A stretch of DNA of 64,000 nt from the NCBI GenBank assembly GCA_963771735.1, contig CAVYUN010000002.1, positions 1,116,001 through 1,180,000 on the forward strand, read 5' to 3'. Shown piece after piece: positions 53,990-62,916 of this stretch (the stretch's first letter is position 1; the number at the start of each line of letters is the position of its first letter). This DNA is from 66-474 sp963771735. Its GTDB lineage: Bacteria > Pseudomonadota > Gammaproteobacteria > Xanthomonadales > Rhodanobacteraceae. The notes under the pieces are model-generated. The model had not been told where the DNA came from and ran no database searches. It saw only the letters and a list, made by a program, of their open reading frames with translations. Both the position numbers and the translations under genes were made by a program.

Positions 53990-55249
53990 TCATTGCCTCG
54001 GCGCAGGTGCGTGGTTACGCCGAATCAATCCCCACAGCAGGAATGTGGTCGCGAACTGGGTGAACAACAACATGCCAGCCGCACCGGGCAGCCCGAAACG
54101 GGGAATCCAAAGGAATCCGGTGACGGCCAGCAGGACGATGCCGATGCCTTGGGAGGCCACCCGCACGGCGCGCCGATCAGTCGTAACCAGGACGTTGCAA
54201 CCCAGCGCGTATAGGCCGTAAAGCAGCGGCGAAACCGCCAACCAGCGCGCGATTTCCGCGGTCCTCGCAAAAGCGGGGCCAAACAGCAACGGCAGCAGCC
54301 CGCTGAGTGTGTATGCCAGAGCCGCAGCCACCAAACCGTACAGGATCGTGGCTGCGAGAAGGATGCGTACCAGCCTCTTTTGCGTTGCATGCTGCGCGTG
54401 ATGGTTGCGGAACAGGCGTGGCAAGGCGGCCATGCCCAGTGAGGTTGCGGGCATCGCCAGTACCGAGACGAACCTGTAAGCCGAACCGTAGATGCCAGCC
54501 GCCTGGTCACCGGCCAACAGCAAGACGAACGTCTTGTCGAGCGATGTCATGCCGGTGTCCGCGATACGCATCAGCGAGAAACCCATGCCTTCGCCGAGGT
54601 CCCGGCGGCTCAGTGAAAACCTGGCCTTGGCAGGTTGCAGCAGCCGCAGCACCAACACCACCGCACAAACGCTGGCGAGGATCGCGCCCGCAGCATGAAA
54701 CGGCAGGTAGTGAACCAGCGTGCGCACCGGCGACGTGCCCAGAAATGCACCGACAGCGATCAGGTTTCCCATCGTGATCAGTGTGAACAAGGCCCCCGCC
54801 CAGCCCATTCGCTCATGCACCTGGAACGCATAAGAGGCGATGATCGTGATCGGGAAGCAGACCAACTCGGGGAATCCAATCGCAGCGTAGGCCCACGAGC
54901 CGATTGGAGCCCTGAACAGGAGTGGCGCGATCAGCATGTAGGCCAGCCACAACAGCACGCCGCTGGCCAGGGCAAGATACAGTGCACGCTTCCACGCCAC
55001 GGCGAAATGTTCGCGGTCGCGCGAAGCATCCTGGATCATGAGCATCCCGAAACCGAGGCCGGTGAGCGATCCTATCGCGGCGGCCAGCCCAGCCATTCCG
55101 GCGAAAGAGCCGTAACCGCCCGGACCAATGGCGCGCGCCAGCAGGACCACCCACACTGCCTGCAGGGCAACGCGGATGCCCTGCCAGCCTGTTGCCAGGA
55201 CTGTGTTTTGGGCAAGGCGGTGTCTTGAAATCGCGAGCAGTCTTTTCAT
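53990..55249 (-). CDS. Oligosaccharide flippase (Wzx/MATE-like)
   Basis: A 419-residue membrane protein of the polysaccharide-exporter superfamily with about twelve helices. The start MKRLLAISRHRLAQNTVLAT at 55249 is followed by WQGIRVALQAVWVVLLARAI and GPGGYGSFAGMAGLAAAIGS, the usual first two helices. LDKTFVLLLAGDQAAGIYGS in the middle and PRFGLPGAAGMLLFTQFATT near the end fit. It would flip a lipid-linked glycan across the inner membrane. It is convergent with the Pse cluster (42-base gap) and is the last gene of the leftward run. Confidence 0.85.
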   Translation of the reverse strand: MKRLLAISRHRLAQNTVLATGWQGIRVALQAVWVVLLARAIGPGGYGSFAGMAGLAAAIGSLTGLGFGMLMIQDASRDREHFAVAWKRALYLALASGVLLWLAYMLIAPLLFRAPIGSWAYAAIGFPELVCFPITIIASYAFQVHERMGWAGALFTLITMGNLIAVGAFLGTSPVRTLVHYLPFHAAGAILASVCAVVLVLRLLQPAKARFSLSRRDLGEGMGFSLMRIADTGMTSLDKTFVLLLAGDQAAGIYGSAYRFVSVLAMPATSLGMAALPRLFRNHHAQHATQKRLVRILLAATILYGLVAAALAYTLSGLLPLLFGPAFARTAEIARWLAVSPLLYGLYALGCNVLVTTDRRAVRVASQGIGIVLLAVTGFLWIPRFGLPGAAGMLLFTQFATTFLLWGLIRRNHAPAPRQ

Positions 55250-56597
55250 GACATAGTGCGATTCACCGCGCACATCTGGCCGATGGGGCATTCAAAGTCA
55301 TCATCATTCAATTTCAATGGGAGCTCTTCGATTTGCCCTGTTCGGCAAGGCTCTCCAGCGTGGCGATCTGTCGGTCCAGCCTTCCGGCCAGGTTCATTCG
55401 CCGCAGCGCGTCGATCTGCTGCACCGCCTTTTCGGTCTGGCCGTTACGCGCATACAGCGCGGCGAGGTCGATCCGGTAAGCGGATTCTTCGGGGGCACCC
55501 GCGACCGCGCGCGCGAGGTATTTCTCGGCCTGCATGTCGTCGTGCAGGACGTCGCGCTGGAAGTCTGCGTATGCCCCTTCGAGGCGTGCGATCGGATGCG
55601 GGCGCGACAGGGCCGCCTCATAGGCGCGTTGCAGCCACGACTTGTCGAACTTGCAGATGCCCGCCTCGTAGCAGTTGGTCAGCGAAATCAGCGCGGAGAT
55701 GTCTTCCTGGCGGGTCGGCTGGTCGCGCAATTTTCGGATCATCGAATGCCAGTACTCGGCATCCGCGCCCTGGCGATCGTGGTCCGCGAGCATGATCATG
55801 GCTTGCTCCGGCAAGCTGGAAGAGCCCGGGATTGCCGAGGCTTCGCGCAGGTATTTCCAGGAATCGTCCATTGCCTTGCCCGGATGGTAGTTCGAGGCGA
55901 TCAACAACAGCCGCCCGGCTTCGTAAACCGCGCGTGGCGATTCGGGATGCCGGTTGGCCTCCACGATCGCCAACCGCAGCGGATTCGACCATTCGCGCGC
56001 GCGCAGGTTGGTGGCGGCCGCGAACCACAGCAGCGCGACCGCGACCAGGAAGCCGCGCAGGATCGGCAACGCGATCTTCCAGCGCAGGCCCAGCAGCAGT
56101 GCGCCCGCCGCCAGCAACACGCCGATCGAGGAGAAATACATGCGCTGCTCGTAAACCAGTTCCAGCGGGATGATGGTTGCAGTCAGCAGTTGCCCGGCGA
56201 AGAACCAGCCGATGCCCAGCGACACCAGTGGGCGACGGTTGCGCAGCCACACCGCAATCACGATCAGTGCTGCCAGCACGGCCATTGCACCCAGCGTGGT
56301 CCAGGGCGTCAGCAGGCCGGTCGATTTCACGATCTCGTCGTGATAAAGACTCAACACCATCGGATTCGGCAACAGCGTCCAGTGCAGGTAATCCAGCACC
56401 ACGCGCGGTTCGGTCAACAGACCGTTGCGCCAGCGTGAAATCGCGCTGGGCCAGTACGCCGGGGCGCAGCACTCCGCGCAGCAGCCACAGGAAGCCGAGC
56501 GTCGCCGGGATGAACAGGGTGAACGACGAAGGTCCACCAGAGCCGGCGGTCCTGCCGTGGTACTGCCTGTCCCGTCGGGAGATTTGCTCCTTTTGCT

Positions 56598-56760
56598 TGG
56601 GGAGAGTGTGGTCTCCCTCCGCCAAGGGGAGGGGTGGGATGGGGTCGCTTGCGCTTCTCATCGAACTTGCCCCCACGCATGCCCTCGCCCTGAGTTCGGA
56701 CCGCTGAAGGCCCACGGCCCTGCTCGCCGCCTGGGAGAGCGCGCCTGAATTGCCCGTGCA
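56598..56760. repeat. Degenerate copy of the GC-rich repeat within the disrupted TPR gene
   Basis: The stretch contains the hairpin CTCCCTCCGCCAAGGGGAGG (56613-56632) followed by GGTGGGATGGGG and, further right, GCCCTCGCCCTGAG and GGGAGAGC. These resemble the paired-hairpin family but only loosely. It lies where the paralogue has a short cytoplasmic loop, and it introduces the stop codon at 56658. Confidence 0.45.
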
Positions 56761-57098
56761 CGCGCGAACCGCAACAGGATCCATTCGGCCAGGAACGCGA
56801 AAGCCGGCAGCAGCACGGCGGATTCCTTGGACGTGAGCCCAAGCAAGGTGCCCAGGATGATGCCGCTCACGGCCAATGCGAAACCGTGCCGGTCGCGACG
56901 CGCATCGGTCGCCGTCAGCATCATCCAGCGACCGTGGAGGTAGGCCCACAAGCCGGCCAGCACGAAGACCTGGCACAGGCTTTCCATCCGTTGCACCACG
57001 TAAAGCACCGCCAGCAGGTTGATCGGCGACAGCATCCATGCGGCACTGACGACCAGCGCCAGCCGGGTCGCGGCGGCTTCGTCGATGGTTTTCCAATT

Positions 57099-57214
57099 CC
57101 CCTCTCCCACCGGGAGAGGGTGCCCCGAAGGGGCGGGTGAGGGTTCGGCGTGGCGCGATGCCGGCTCCCTGCGCGTTCCCGTACCCTCACCCCAGCCCCT
57201 CTCCCGGCGGGAGA
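57099..57214. repeat. GC-rich paired-hairpin repeat in frame inside TPR gene 1, copy 3
   Basis: CCCTCTCCCACCGGGAGAGG then GTGCCCCGAAGGGGCGGGTG AGGGTTC, a spacer containing GCGCGATGCC, and GTACCCTCACCCCAGCCCCT with CTCCCGGCGGGAG. The frame stays open through it and encodes a Pro/Arg/Gly-rich linker (RRERGWGEGTGTRREPASRH) between two helices. The neighbouring paralogue carries a copy in the corresponding loop. Confidence 0.82.
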
Positions 57215-57734
57215 TGGGCTCGAATTGCGGCTTGCGCAGCGCCATCACGCGCAACAGCGCCCGCAGCATGAAAAACACCAGTACGCCGTTGACCAGATGG
57301 ATGACCACGTTGGTCAGCTTGAACGGCCAGGGATCGCCGCCGCCTGCATACCAGTTCAGCGCGAACGTGATCGAGGCCAGCGGGCGGTGCAGGAAGCTCG
57401 CCGGCGACGACAGGGCGGCGTTCACCCATGCGGCCAGGGTCGAGTGCCCGGGTGTGATGTGGATCGCCGCGTTGTCGACGATGTTGGGGTAATCGTCGAA
57501 CACCCAGCCGCCGGTCAGGCCGGGCCAGTACACGATGGCGGTCACGACCACGGCGAGCGCAAGCAAAAGCCACGGCAGCCATTTCCTCGTGTTTTCACTC
57601 AGGCGCATCGGTGCGGTCCAGGCTGCGGAAGTCCCGGCATGGTAGCGAAACGGCACCAGTCGAATCGCGCCTCCGCCAGATTAGGCGACGCATGCATGAC
57701 TCGCGGCGCGTGGCCGGCATGCGTCGCTTCCGGT

Positions 57735-60020
57735 TCATGACGAGGGCGTTTCGGTGGAGACTGCGGCTTGCATGGACTGCCGCAGGTGTGCGATCTCGTG
57801 CAGCCAGTAGTGCTGCCGTTGCAAAACCCATGCGTGGATGCGCGGCATGCCGAAGCCCGGCGCATGCGAACGCGGCAGCGTCTCGAAATAGTCGAGATGC
57901 GCAAGCCCCAGGTTCGGATACCCGGCACGCGCGAGCGTCGCGGCCTGGCCCAGGGCTGTCGCTGGTTGCGGCGCCTGTTCCAGCGCGAGATTGAAATCCC
58001 GGAGCGCCAGTTGGGGTTTGCCTTGTGCCAATTCCAGCGAGCCCTGGAGGTGATCCATGTCTACCTGCATGCCCTTTTTCCCGCGCCAGTGCGGATTGCG
58101 CCGCGCGGCATCGAGCAAACCTTGGAGATCGGGATGGTCGAGTCCGCGGCATGCATGGCTGCGCACCATCGACAATGCCTCGTCGAACCAGTTGAAAGCC
58201 ACCTCCCCACCGACGCGATCGCTGGCGAGCGCCGCGCGCGCGGCGGCGAGCGTCGTCGGCCGCACCGCGCCGAGCCGGCACTCCGCAGTCAGCAGATTGA
58301 GCGGGATTTGCAGATCGTCCGGATGTTTCGGCATGGCCAGTTGCAGGCGCGCTGCAGCCAGCCGTGGCCGATCGGATTGCAGGTCGTACAACGCCGCGCT
58401 GGTCTGCGCGCGCGCCGAATCCGGGTTGATGGCCGCCCACACTTGCGCCTGCCGTGGAGCGTCGCCCCACAGTTCGGCGCGTTGGTGGGTCAGGGCAGCC
58501 AACGCACCGAATGCCGCGACCGCCGCGAAGATGCGCAGAAAGCGCAAGGTACCGGGCTGTCCCAAAGCCAATCCTATCGGCCAGAACAGCAACAGCGCCG
58601 GCAGATAGTTGCGATGTTCGTAGTAAAGCTCCAGCGGGATCCAGCCGGATTCCATCAACTGCGCGCCGAAGTAGAACAGCAGCGCCAGTGCGATCGCCGG
58701 ATGTTTTTTGCGCAGCGCGAAGCCGGCACCGATCAACGCGATGACCAGCCCGATGCACGGCAACGTGGATGCCGGATGCAGCCATCCCGTCGAAACCGGG
58801 AACGCGTCGTTGAACAGGCCGCTGGAATAAGCATGCGGCACGAACAGCAGGCGCAGGTAATCGGTGAGCACGCGCGGCTCGGTCAACAGGCGCTGGCCGA
58901 CCGTCCAGCCGCGTACGCCCGGCGCGCCGTGGATCGCGCCGGGAATCTGGTACACGAGGTAGGCGATCACCAGCAGCGCGGGCAGGATCAGGAACACTGC
59001 CACGGCATGCCGGAGCCGGCGTTGCGTCCCGGCGCTCGGCATCGGCCGCCGCGAAAGCACGACCCATTCGACCAGCAACAACAGCAGCGGCAGCAATGCG
59101 CCGTTGGCCTTGGACAGGACCGCGAGTGCCGTGCACAGCCACGCCGACAATGCCATCCCGATGAGTGCGCGCTTGACCTGGCCGCGCGCCAGCGCCTCGC
59201 GCGAGGCCATCCAGCCCAGCATGCCGACCAGCACAAAGGTCGCGGCCAGCATCGCCTCGCGCTGCACGACGTACAGCGTCGTCGACACCAGCAGCGGATG
59301 CAGCAGCCACGCGCCGGCGCCGAACAGCGCGGCAATGGCGACGCCGCGGTCGTCCAGCCTGAAGCGGCTGTGCGTGCTCCCACCCACTCCCGGCAGGGCG
59401 CTTGCGGGCGCAGCTTGCGAACCCCTCTCCCCTCGGGAGAGGGGCAGGGGTGAGGGTCCGGATTCGCGTATGGCCGCATCGCCGTCCAACTCAGTGCGCA
59501 GCGCGTGACCCGAACCCTCACCCGCCCTTCGGGCACCCTCTCCCGGAGGGAGAGGGGAGACTGCGGCTTCTGCATCTCTCTCGTCTCGGGGGCGGGACGG
59601 GGATGAGGGATGCAACGCCTTGCCGAGCTTCCACAACACCCATGCCAGCAGCGCGCCGTTGATCAGGTGCAGGATCACGTTGGTGAGCTTGAACGGATAC
59701 GGGTTCGCCGGCCAGTTGCGGGCGTCGATCAGGAAACTCAACAAGGCCAGCGGACGGCCGGTCGGGTCGGCGCTGCCGGACGTGATGTAGCGCCAGAACG
59801 TGGCCCAGTTGTCGACCGGCCCGGTGGCGCCGAGCTTCGGCAGGCTGCCGAGGTCGTCGAACAGGAATGCGCCCGACAGGCCGGGATGGTAAGCCCACCA
59901 TGCGAGCGCAAGCAGTGCGATCCCCGTCGCGGCGAAAACCAGCACGCCGAGCCATCGGCGCGGCGGTTGCACACGCGGGGGATCAATCACGGTCGCGGCT
60001 GCGGGACGAGCATGGTGCAC
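57735..60020 (-). CDS. Multi-membrane TPR protein of GT-C/TMTC-like type
   Basis: A membrane protein of about 760 residues. The first helix (WLGVLVFAATGIALLALAWW) is followed by the periplasmic loop SGAFLFDDLGSLPKLG with the acidic pair expected in GT-C transferases, then GRPLALLSFLIDARNWPANP YPFKLTNVILHLINGALL. About ten further helices follow, and the C-terminal 200 residues are TPR-like helices. The start is uncertain: GTG codons at 60020 and 59990 and a TTG at 60056 are in frame, none with a clear ribosome site. A 136-base repeat is carried in frame. Position next to pilA suggests a pilin or glycan transferase; this is inference. Confidence 0.7.
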   Translation of the reverse strand: MHHARPAAATVIDPPRVQPPRRWLGVLVFAATGIALLALAWWAYHPGLSGAFLFDDLGSLPKLGATGPVDNWATFWRYITSGSADPTGRPLALLSFLIDARNWPANPYPFKLTNVILHLINGALLAWVLWKLGKALHPSSPSRPRDERDAEAAVSPLPPGEGARRAGEGSGHALRTELDGDAAIRESGPSPLPLSRGERGSQAAPASALPGVGGSTHSRFRLDDRGVAIAALFGAGAWLLHPLLVSTTLYVVQREAMLAATFVLVGMLGWMASREALARGQVKRALIGMALSAWLCTALAVLSKANGALLPLLLLLVEWVVLSRRPMPSAGTQRRLRHAVAVFLILPALLVIAYLVYQIPGAIHGAPGVRGWTVGQRLLTEPRVLTDYLRLLFVPHAYSSGLFNDAFPVSTGWLHPASTLPCIGLVIALIGAGFALRKKHPAIALALLFYFGAQLMESGWIPLELYYEHRNYLPALLLFWPIGLALGQPGTLRFLRIFAAVAAFGALAALTHQRAELWGDAPRQAQVWAAINPDSARAQTSAALYDLQSDRPRLAAARLQLAMPKHPDDLQIPLNLLTAECRLGAVRPTTLAAARAALASDRVGGEVAFNWFDEALSMVRSHACRGLDHPDLQGLLDAARRNPHWRGKKGMQVDMDHLQGSLELAQGKPQLALRDFNLALEQAPQPATALGQAATLARAGYPNLGLAHLDYFETLPRSHAPGFGMPRIHAWVLQRQHYWLHEIAHLRQSMQAAVSTETPSS
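59422..59557. repeat. GC-rich paired-hairpin repeat in frame inside TPR gene 2, copy 4
   Basis: CCCCTCTCCCCTCGGGAGAG then GGGCAGGGGTGAGGGTCC, a spacer of about 55 bases, and CCCTCACCCGCCCTTCGGGC with ACCCTCTCCCGGAGGGAGAG. It is read in frame as a Pro/Gly/Arg-rich linker (VSPLPPGEGARRAGEGSGHA and PSPLPLSRGERGSQ) between the helix VILHLINGALLAWVLWKLG and the next helix, the same loop as copy 3 in the paralogue. Confidence 0.85.
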
Positions 60021-60161
60021 AAGAATACGGGATCGCGGCCGCCGGGTGGATCGCAAACCGTGGCGCGCAGGACAATCAGGCTTGCCTGGGCAGCGCTTGC
60101 GGCGTCACGGCGACCATCCGCCAAAGCGTCGGCAGCCCGGATCACCGGCTGCGGTATGAAC

Positions 60162-60189
60162 AAAAAAAGGGCCGCGCGAGGCGGCCCTT
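60162..60189 (-). terminator. Intrinsic terminator downstream of pilA
   Basis: On the minus strand AAGGGCCGC (60189-60181), a five-base loop and GCGGCCCTT (60175-60167) form a GC-rich stem running into seven T residues (60168-60162). It lies 33 bases after the pilA stop codon, the right place to end the abundant pilin transcript and insulate the TPR gene. Confidence 0.85.
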
Positions 60190-60221
60190 CAAATGACATT
60201 GCGATTGAATTGCCGCGATTA

Positions 60222-60668
60222 CTAGCGGCAGCTCGACGGCAGGTACTTCGGAGTCGACCGTGGTGCAGCCGTGCTGTTGCAGGTCCAGTGGACGTCGCCG
60301 TTGCCGCTGGCGATCGGGGACAGTCCGAGGGTCTTGCCATTGATCTTGGTGTTGGCCTGTGGAGCTGCTGAACAGCGCGTCGATCTTGCCGCTGGTGACA
60401 GTCACGCTGGCTAACGTACTTGCCGGTGATGGAGGTCGCGGTGGCGGTAAGCCCTGCCGACGGGTTGTTGCTCGGCCAGGTGCCCGTAGTTCGAGTAGAA
60501 CTCGGCCACGCCCGTCTGCGCGCCGTCGGCGAAGGTCGCGCCTTCGGTCACCTGCGAACGGATCAGGTAGTTCTGGTAGGCCGGGATCGCGATCGCGGCC
60601 AGGATCGCGATGATCGCAACGACGATCATCAGTTCGATCAGGGTAAAGCCCTTCTGCATCGATTTCAT
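60222..60668 (-). pseudogene. pilA: Type IV pilin PilA, sequence carries several one-base indels
   Basis: The prepilin leader and N-terminal helix are perfect: MKSMQKGFTLIELMIVVAII with the Gly before the cleavage site and Glu5, then AILAAIAIPAYQNYLIRSQV. From about residue 62 the frame breaks three times (near 60470, 60415 and 60365). Joining frames restores PSNNPSAGLTATATSITGKY, ASVTVTSGKIDALFSSST and KINGKTLGLSPIASGNGDVH plus a terminal disulfide loop (Cys in HWTCNST and SSCR), ending at 60222. Total about 148 residues, normal for PilA. The leader is cut by PilD. As a well-used gene with intact signals at both ends, sequencing error is more likely than decay. Confidence 0.82.
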
Positions 60669-60725
60669 GGTTGGATTCCTCTTTGCTTGTGGAAACTGGT
60701 CAACTGGTTGGGATGCCCCAAAAGT

Positions 60726-60741
60726 GCAAGCCCCTGATCAG
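60726..60741 (-). promoter_or_regulatory. Possible sigma-54-type promoter of pilA (weak)
   Basis: The minus strand has TGATCAGGGGCTTGCA (60741-60726), 58 bases before the pilA start. The TTGCA matches the -12 element of sigma-54 promoters and the T-G of the -24 element is in register, but the second G of the invariant GG is replaced by A. pilA genes are often RpoN-dependent, which is the only other support. The ribosome site AGAGGA precedes the ATG. Confidence 0.25.
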
Positions 60742-61188
60742 AACCCCCTGGCCAGCGGGCCAGTGAGCCAGAAGCTCGGGATGAAAGAAGCAGCTTTTGT
60801 GCCAAACCCCGCTGCTCAAGCCCCGCGGAAAATCTAACCGGCTCGCGCGGGTCGGGCTTGCGAACGGGTTCACAGTTCCTTGCACGACCCGGTTTGCATT
60901 TGTTGACGTTTTGCGGCACCTGACGTTTAGCGTCACCGCCAGGGGATGCCGGCACGATGGTACGAATCGACGATGTCGACCGCGTGCGTCGATGCGGTGG
61001 TGGAAACAAAAACGGCCGCGCCTCGCGGCGCGACCGTCGTGGAGCCCCTGTTCCTGACCAAACATAGCTCCATCCCGTTCGTAGCAGGATGCGTGCCAAG
61101 CCACGCATCGGCGGGGTTCAAGGCGTGGCCGGGTCATCGCGCGACGCGTTTCCACCATAATGCGCGTTTTGCCTTGTATGGATGCGCG
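60742..61188. other. Divergent intergenic region between pilA and rmlB
   Basis: About 450 bases without a supported gene. It includes a GC-rich stem (CGGCCGCGC-CTC-GCGGCGCGACCG, 61013-61036) and a motif repeated as TGACGTTTTGCGGCA and TGACGTTTAGCGTCA (60904-60933), the second an almost perfect palindrome that could be an operator. A TTGACG at 60903-60908 with TTTAGC 17 bases downstream could be a rightward promoter for rmlB, but the match is weak. Confidence 0.5.
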
Positions 61189-62242
61189 ATGACGACGCTT
61201 CTGGTCACCGGCGGGGCCGGTTTCATCGGCGGCAACTTCGTGTTGCAGGCCGTGGCCGACGGCCTGGCCGTGGTCAACCTGGACAAGCTGACCTACGCCG
61301 GCAATCTCGATACGCTCAAGCCGCTCGAGGGCAATCCGCGCCACGTGTTCGTGCGCGGCGACATCGGTGATCGTGAGTTGGTCGCAAAACTACTGGCCGA
61401 ACACCGCCCCGACGCGGTGGTGAATTTCGCCGCGGAATCGCACGTCGATCGTTCCATCGACGGCCCGGCCGCGTTCATCGAAACCAACGTGGTCGGCACG
61501 CTGGCATTGCTGGAAGCGGTGCGCGATCACTGGAAAGCGCTCGACGCCGATGCCCGCGAACGTTTCCGTTTCCTGCACGTGTCCACCGACGAGGTGTATG
61601 GATCGCTGGGTGATTCCGGCAAGTTCACCGAGGACACGCCGTACGCGCCGAACTCGCCGTATTCGGCGTCGAAGGCGGCTTCCGATCATTTGGTGCGCGC
61701 GTTCCACCACACGTATGGCTTGCCGGTCGTGACCACCAACTGTTCCAACAATTACGGGCCGTACCAGTTTCCGGAAAAACTGATCCCGCTGATCATCGCG
61801 CGCGCGCTGGCGGGCGAAAAATTGCCGGTGTACGGCGACGGCCGCAACGTGCGCGACTGGCTGTTCGTGCTGGATCATTGCAGCGCGATCCGGCGCGTGC
61901 TGGAAGCCGGGCGGGTGGGCGAGACCTACAACGTGGGCGGCGATTCCGAGCGCGAGAACATCCACGTGGTGAAAACCATCTGCGCGCTGCTGGATGCAAG
62001 GCATCCGCTGCCGGAAGGGCGCGATGCGCGAGACGCTGATCGAATTCGTCAAGGATCGTCCCGGCCATGACCGTCGCTACGCCATCGATGCGTCGAAGAT
62101 CCAGCGCGAACTCGGCTGGCGGCCGTCGCTCGATTTCGAGGCCGGCATCGCGCGTACCGTCGACTGGTATCTCGACAACCAGCCGTGGGTGCAGCGCGTG
62201 CTGGATGGCAGTTACCGGATGGAAAGGTTGGGGTCAGGGTAA
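61189..62242 (+). pseudogene. rfbB: dTDP-glucose 4,6-dehydratase RmlB, one-base frameshift near the 3' end
   Basis: The second enzyme of dTDP-L-rhamnose synthesis. From 61189 it reads TLLVTGGAGFIGGNFVLQAV, NFAAESHVDRSIDGPAAFIE, the catalytic segment HVSTDEVYGSLGDSGKFTED, SPYSASKAASDHLVRAFHHT and NCSNNYGPYQFPEKLIPLII. At about 62015-62035 the frame changes; the continuation (ETLIEFVKDRPGHDRRYAID, ASKIQRELGWRPSLDFEAGI) ends at 62242. The total of 1,054 bases is one more than a multiple of three. One base correction gives a normal protein of about 350 residues. Rhamnose genes follow, so error is likelier than inactivation. Confidence 0.87.
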
Positions 62243-62337
62243 TTGAGCAGAGCTCTCCCAAGGAAGAGCGGATGCAATGGAACCCCTCTTGCCCCGTGAG
62301 AAGTGCGCGGTGAGGGTCTGGCAGTTGTCCCGGAAAA

Positions 62338-62523
62338 GCTGGATTCCGGGTTCCGTCACCGATGAGGCCGGCGACGGCCCCGGAATGACCAAAAGGAAAG
62401 GGTGTGTGTCTGGCGGGTGACGTCAGGCGCCGCGCATACCCCGGATGCTGGATCATTTCCGGGATATCCAGGTTTTGATGGTCATTCCGGGGCCGGCCGC
62501 AGGCCGGAACCCGGAATCCAGCT
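62338..62523. repeat. Inverted pair of GGATTCCGGGTTCC-type repeats
   Basis: Within the 336-base gap after rmlB, 62338-62390 and 62480-62523 are inverted copies. Each has AGCTGGATTCCGGGTTCCG at the outer end and GCCCCGGAATGACC at the inner end, with variable GC-rich sequence between. They face each other across about 90 bases and are themselves partly palindromic. The element lies 55 bases before a small GIY-YIG gene. Similar repeats are common in proteobacterial genomes; no transposase is present. Confidence 0.8.
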
Positions 62524-62578
62524 CTTGAACGTCACCAACGGTGTCGAGTCATTCTCGTGATCTCGCTACCATGCGCGA

Positions 62579-62869
62579 ATGCGTCGGCCTGCCGTCTATA
62601 TCCTCGCCAGCAAGCCAAATGGCACGTTGTACGTGGGGGTGACCTCCGACCTTGTACGGCGCATATGGCAACATCGGAACGATGCGGTGGAGGGCTTTAC
62701 TAGGCGATACCGGGTGCATCGCCTGGTGTATCTGGAACAGTTCCGTTCAATGACTGAAGCGATCGAACGCGAGAAGGAACTGAAGAAATGGCGGCGGGCA
62801 TGGAAGCTTGCCTTGATCGAGCAGGCAAACCCGGCCTGGCAGGATCTTTGGCCCGACGTCAGCCAGTGA
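62579..62869 (+). CDS. Small stand-alone GIY-YIG nuclease-family protein
   Basis: A 96-residue single-domain protein of the UPF0213/YhbQ-like GIY-YIG group. AVYILASKPNGTLYVGVTSD is the variant GIY-YIG core (VYI...LYVG), followed by LVRRIWQHRNDAVEGFTRRY with the conserved Arg and His, VYLEQFRSMTEAIEREKELK with the metal-site Glu, and KKWRRAWKLALIEQ. The ATG at 62579 has no strong ribosome site. It interrupts the rml cluster together with an inverted repeat, and appears to be an insertion there. The cellular role is unknown. Confidence 0.87.
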   Translation: MRRPAVYILASKPNGTLYVGVTSDLVRRIWQHRNDAVEGFTRRYRVHRLVYLEQFRSMTEAIEREKELKKWRRAWKLALIEQANPAWQDLWPDVSQ

Positions 62870-62916
62870 TGGATTGGCTTCGCAAGCGCAGCAGAAGAGT
62901 GCAAGGATCAAACAGA

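Larger units (their letters stand above)
55314..57608 (-). pseudogene. Multi-membrane TPR protein of GT-C/TMTC-like type, disrupted
   Basis: A large membrane protein of the same type as the gene at 57735. The start at 57608 gives MRLSENTRKWL, a first helix, the loop GGWVFDDYPNIVDNAA with a GT-C-like acidic pair, and HRPLASITFALNWYAGGG. The frame is closed at 56658 after a repeat-like insertion (about 56598-56760), resumes in another frame (SSFTLFIPATLGFLWLLRGV, about 56530-56460), and shifts again at about 56421. There, one extra base separates FTLAQR from LLTEPRVVLDYLHWTLLPNP. The C-terminal half (helices, then TPR-like helices, to 55314) is intact. A further repeat lies in frame at 57099-57214. 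Likely non-functional unless some indels are errors. Confidence 0.75.

Noticed and set aside
60726..60741. A confident sigma-54 promoter for pilA
   Set aside because: The -24 element lacks the second invariant G; retained only as a weak suggestion.
62229..62245. GGGGTCAGGGTAATTGA near the rmlB stop as a third copy of the GGGGTCAGGT palindrome family
   Set aside because: Only the first nine bases agree and no inverted partner was found nearby.
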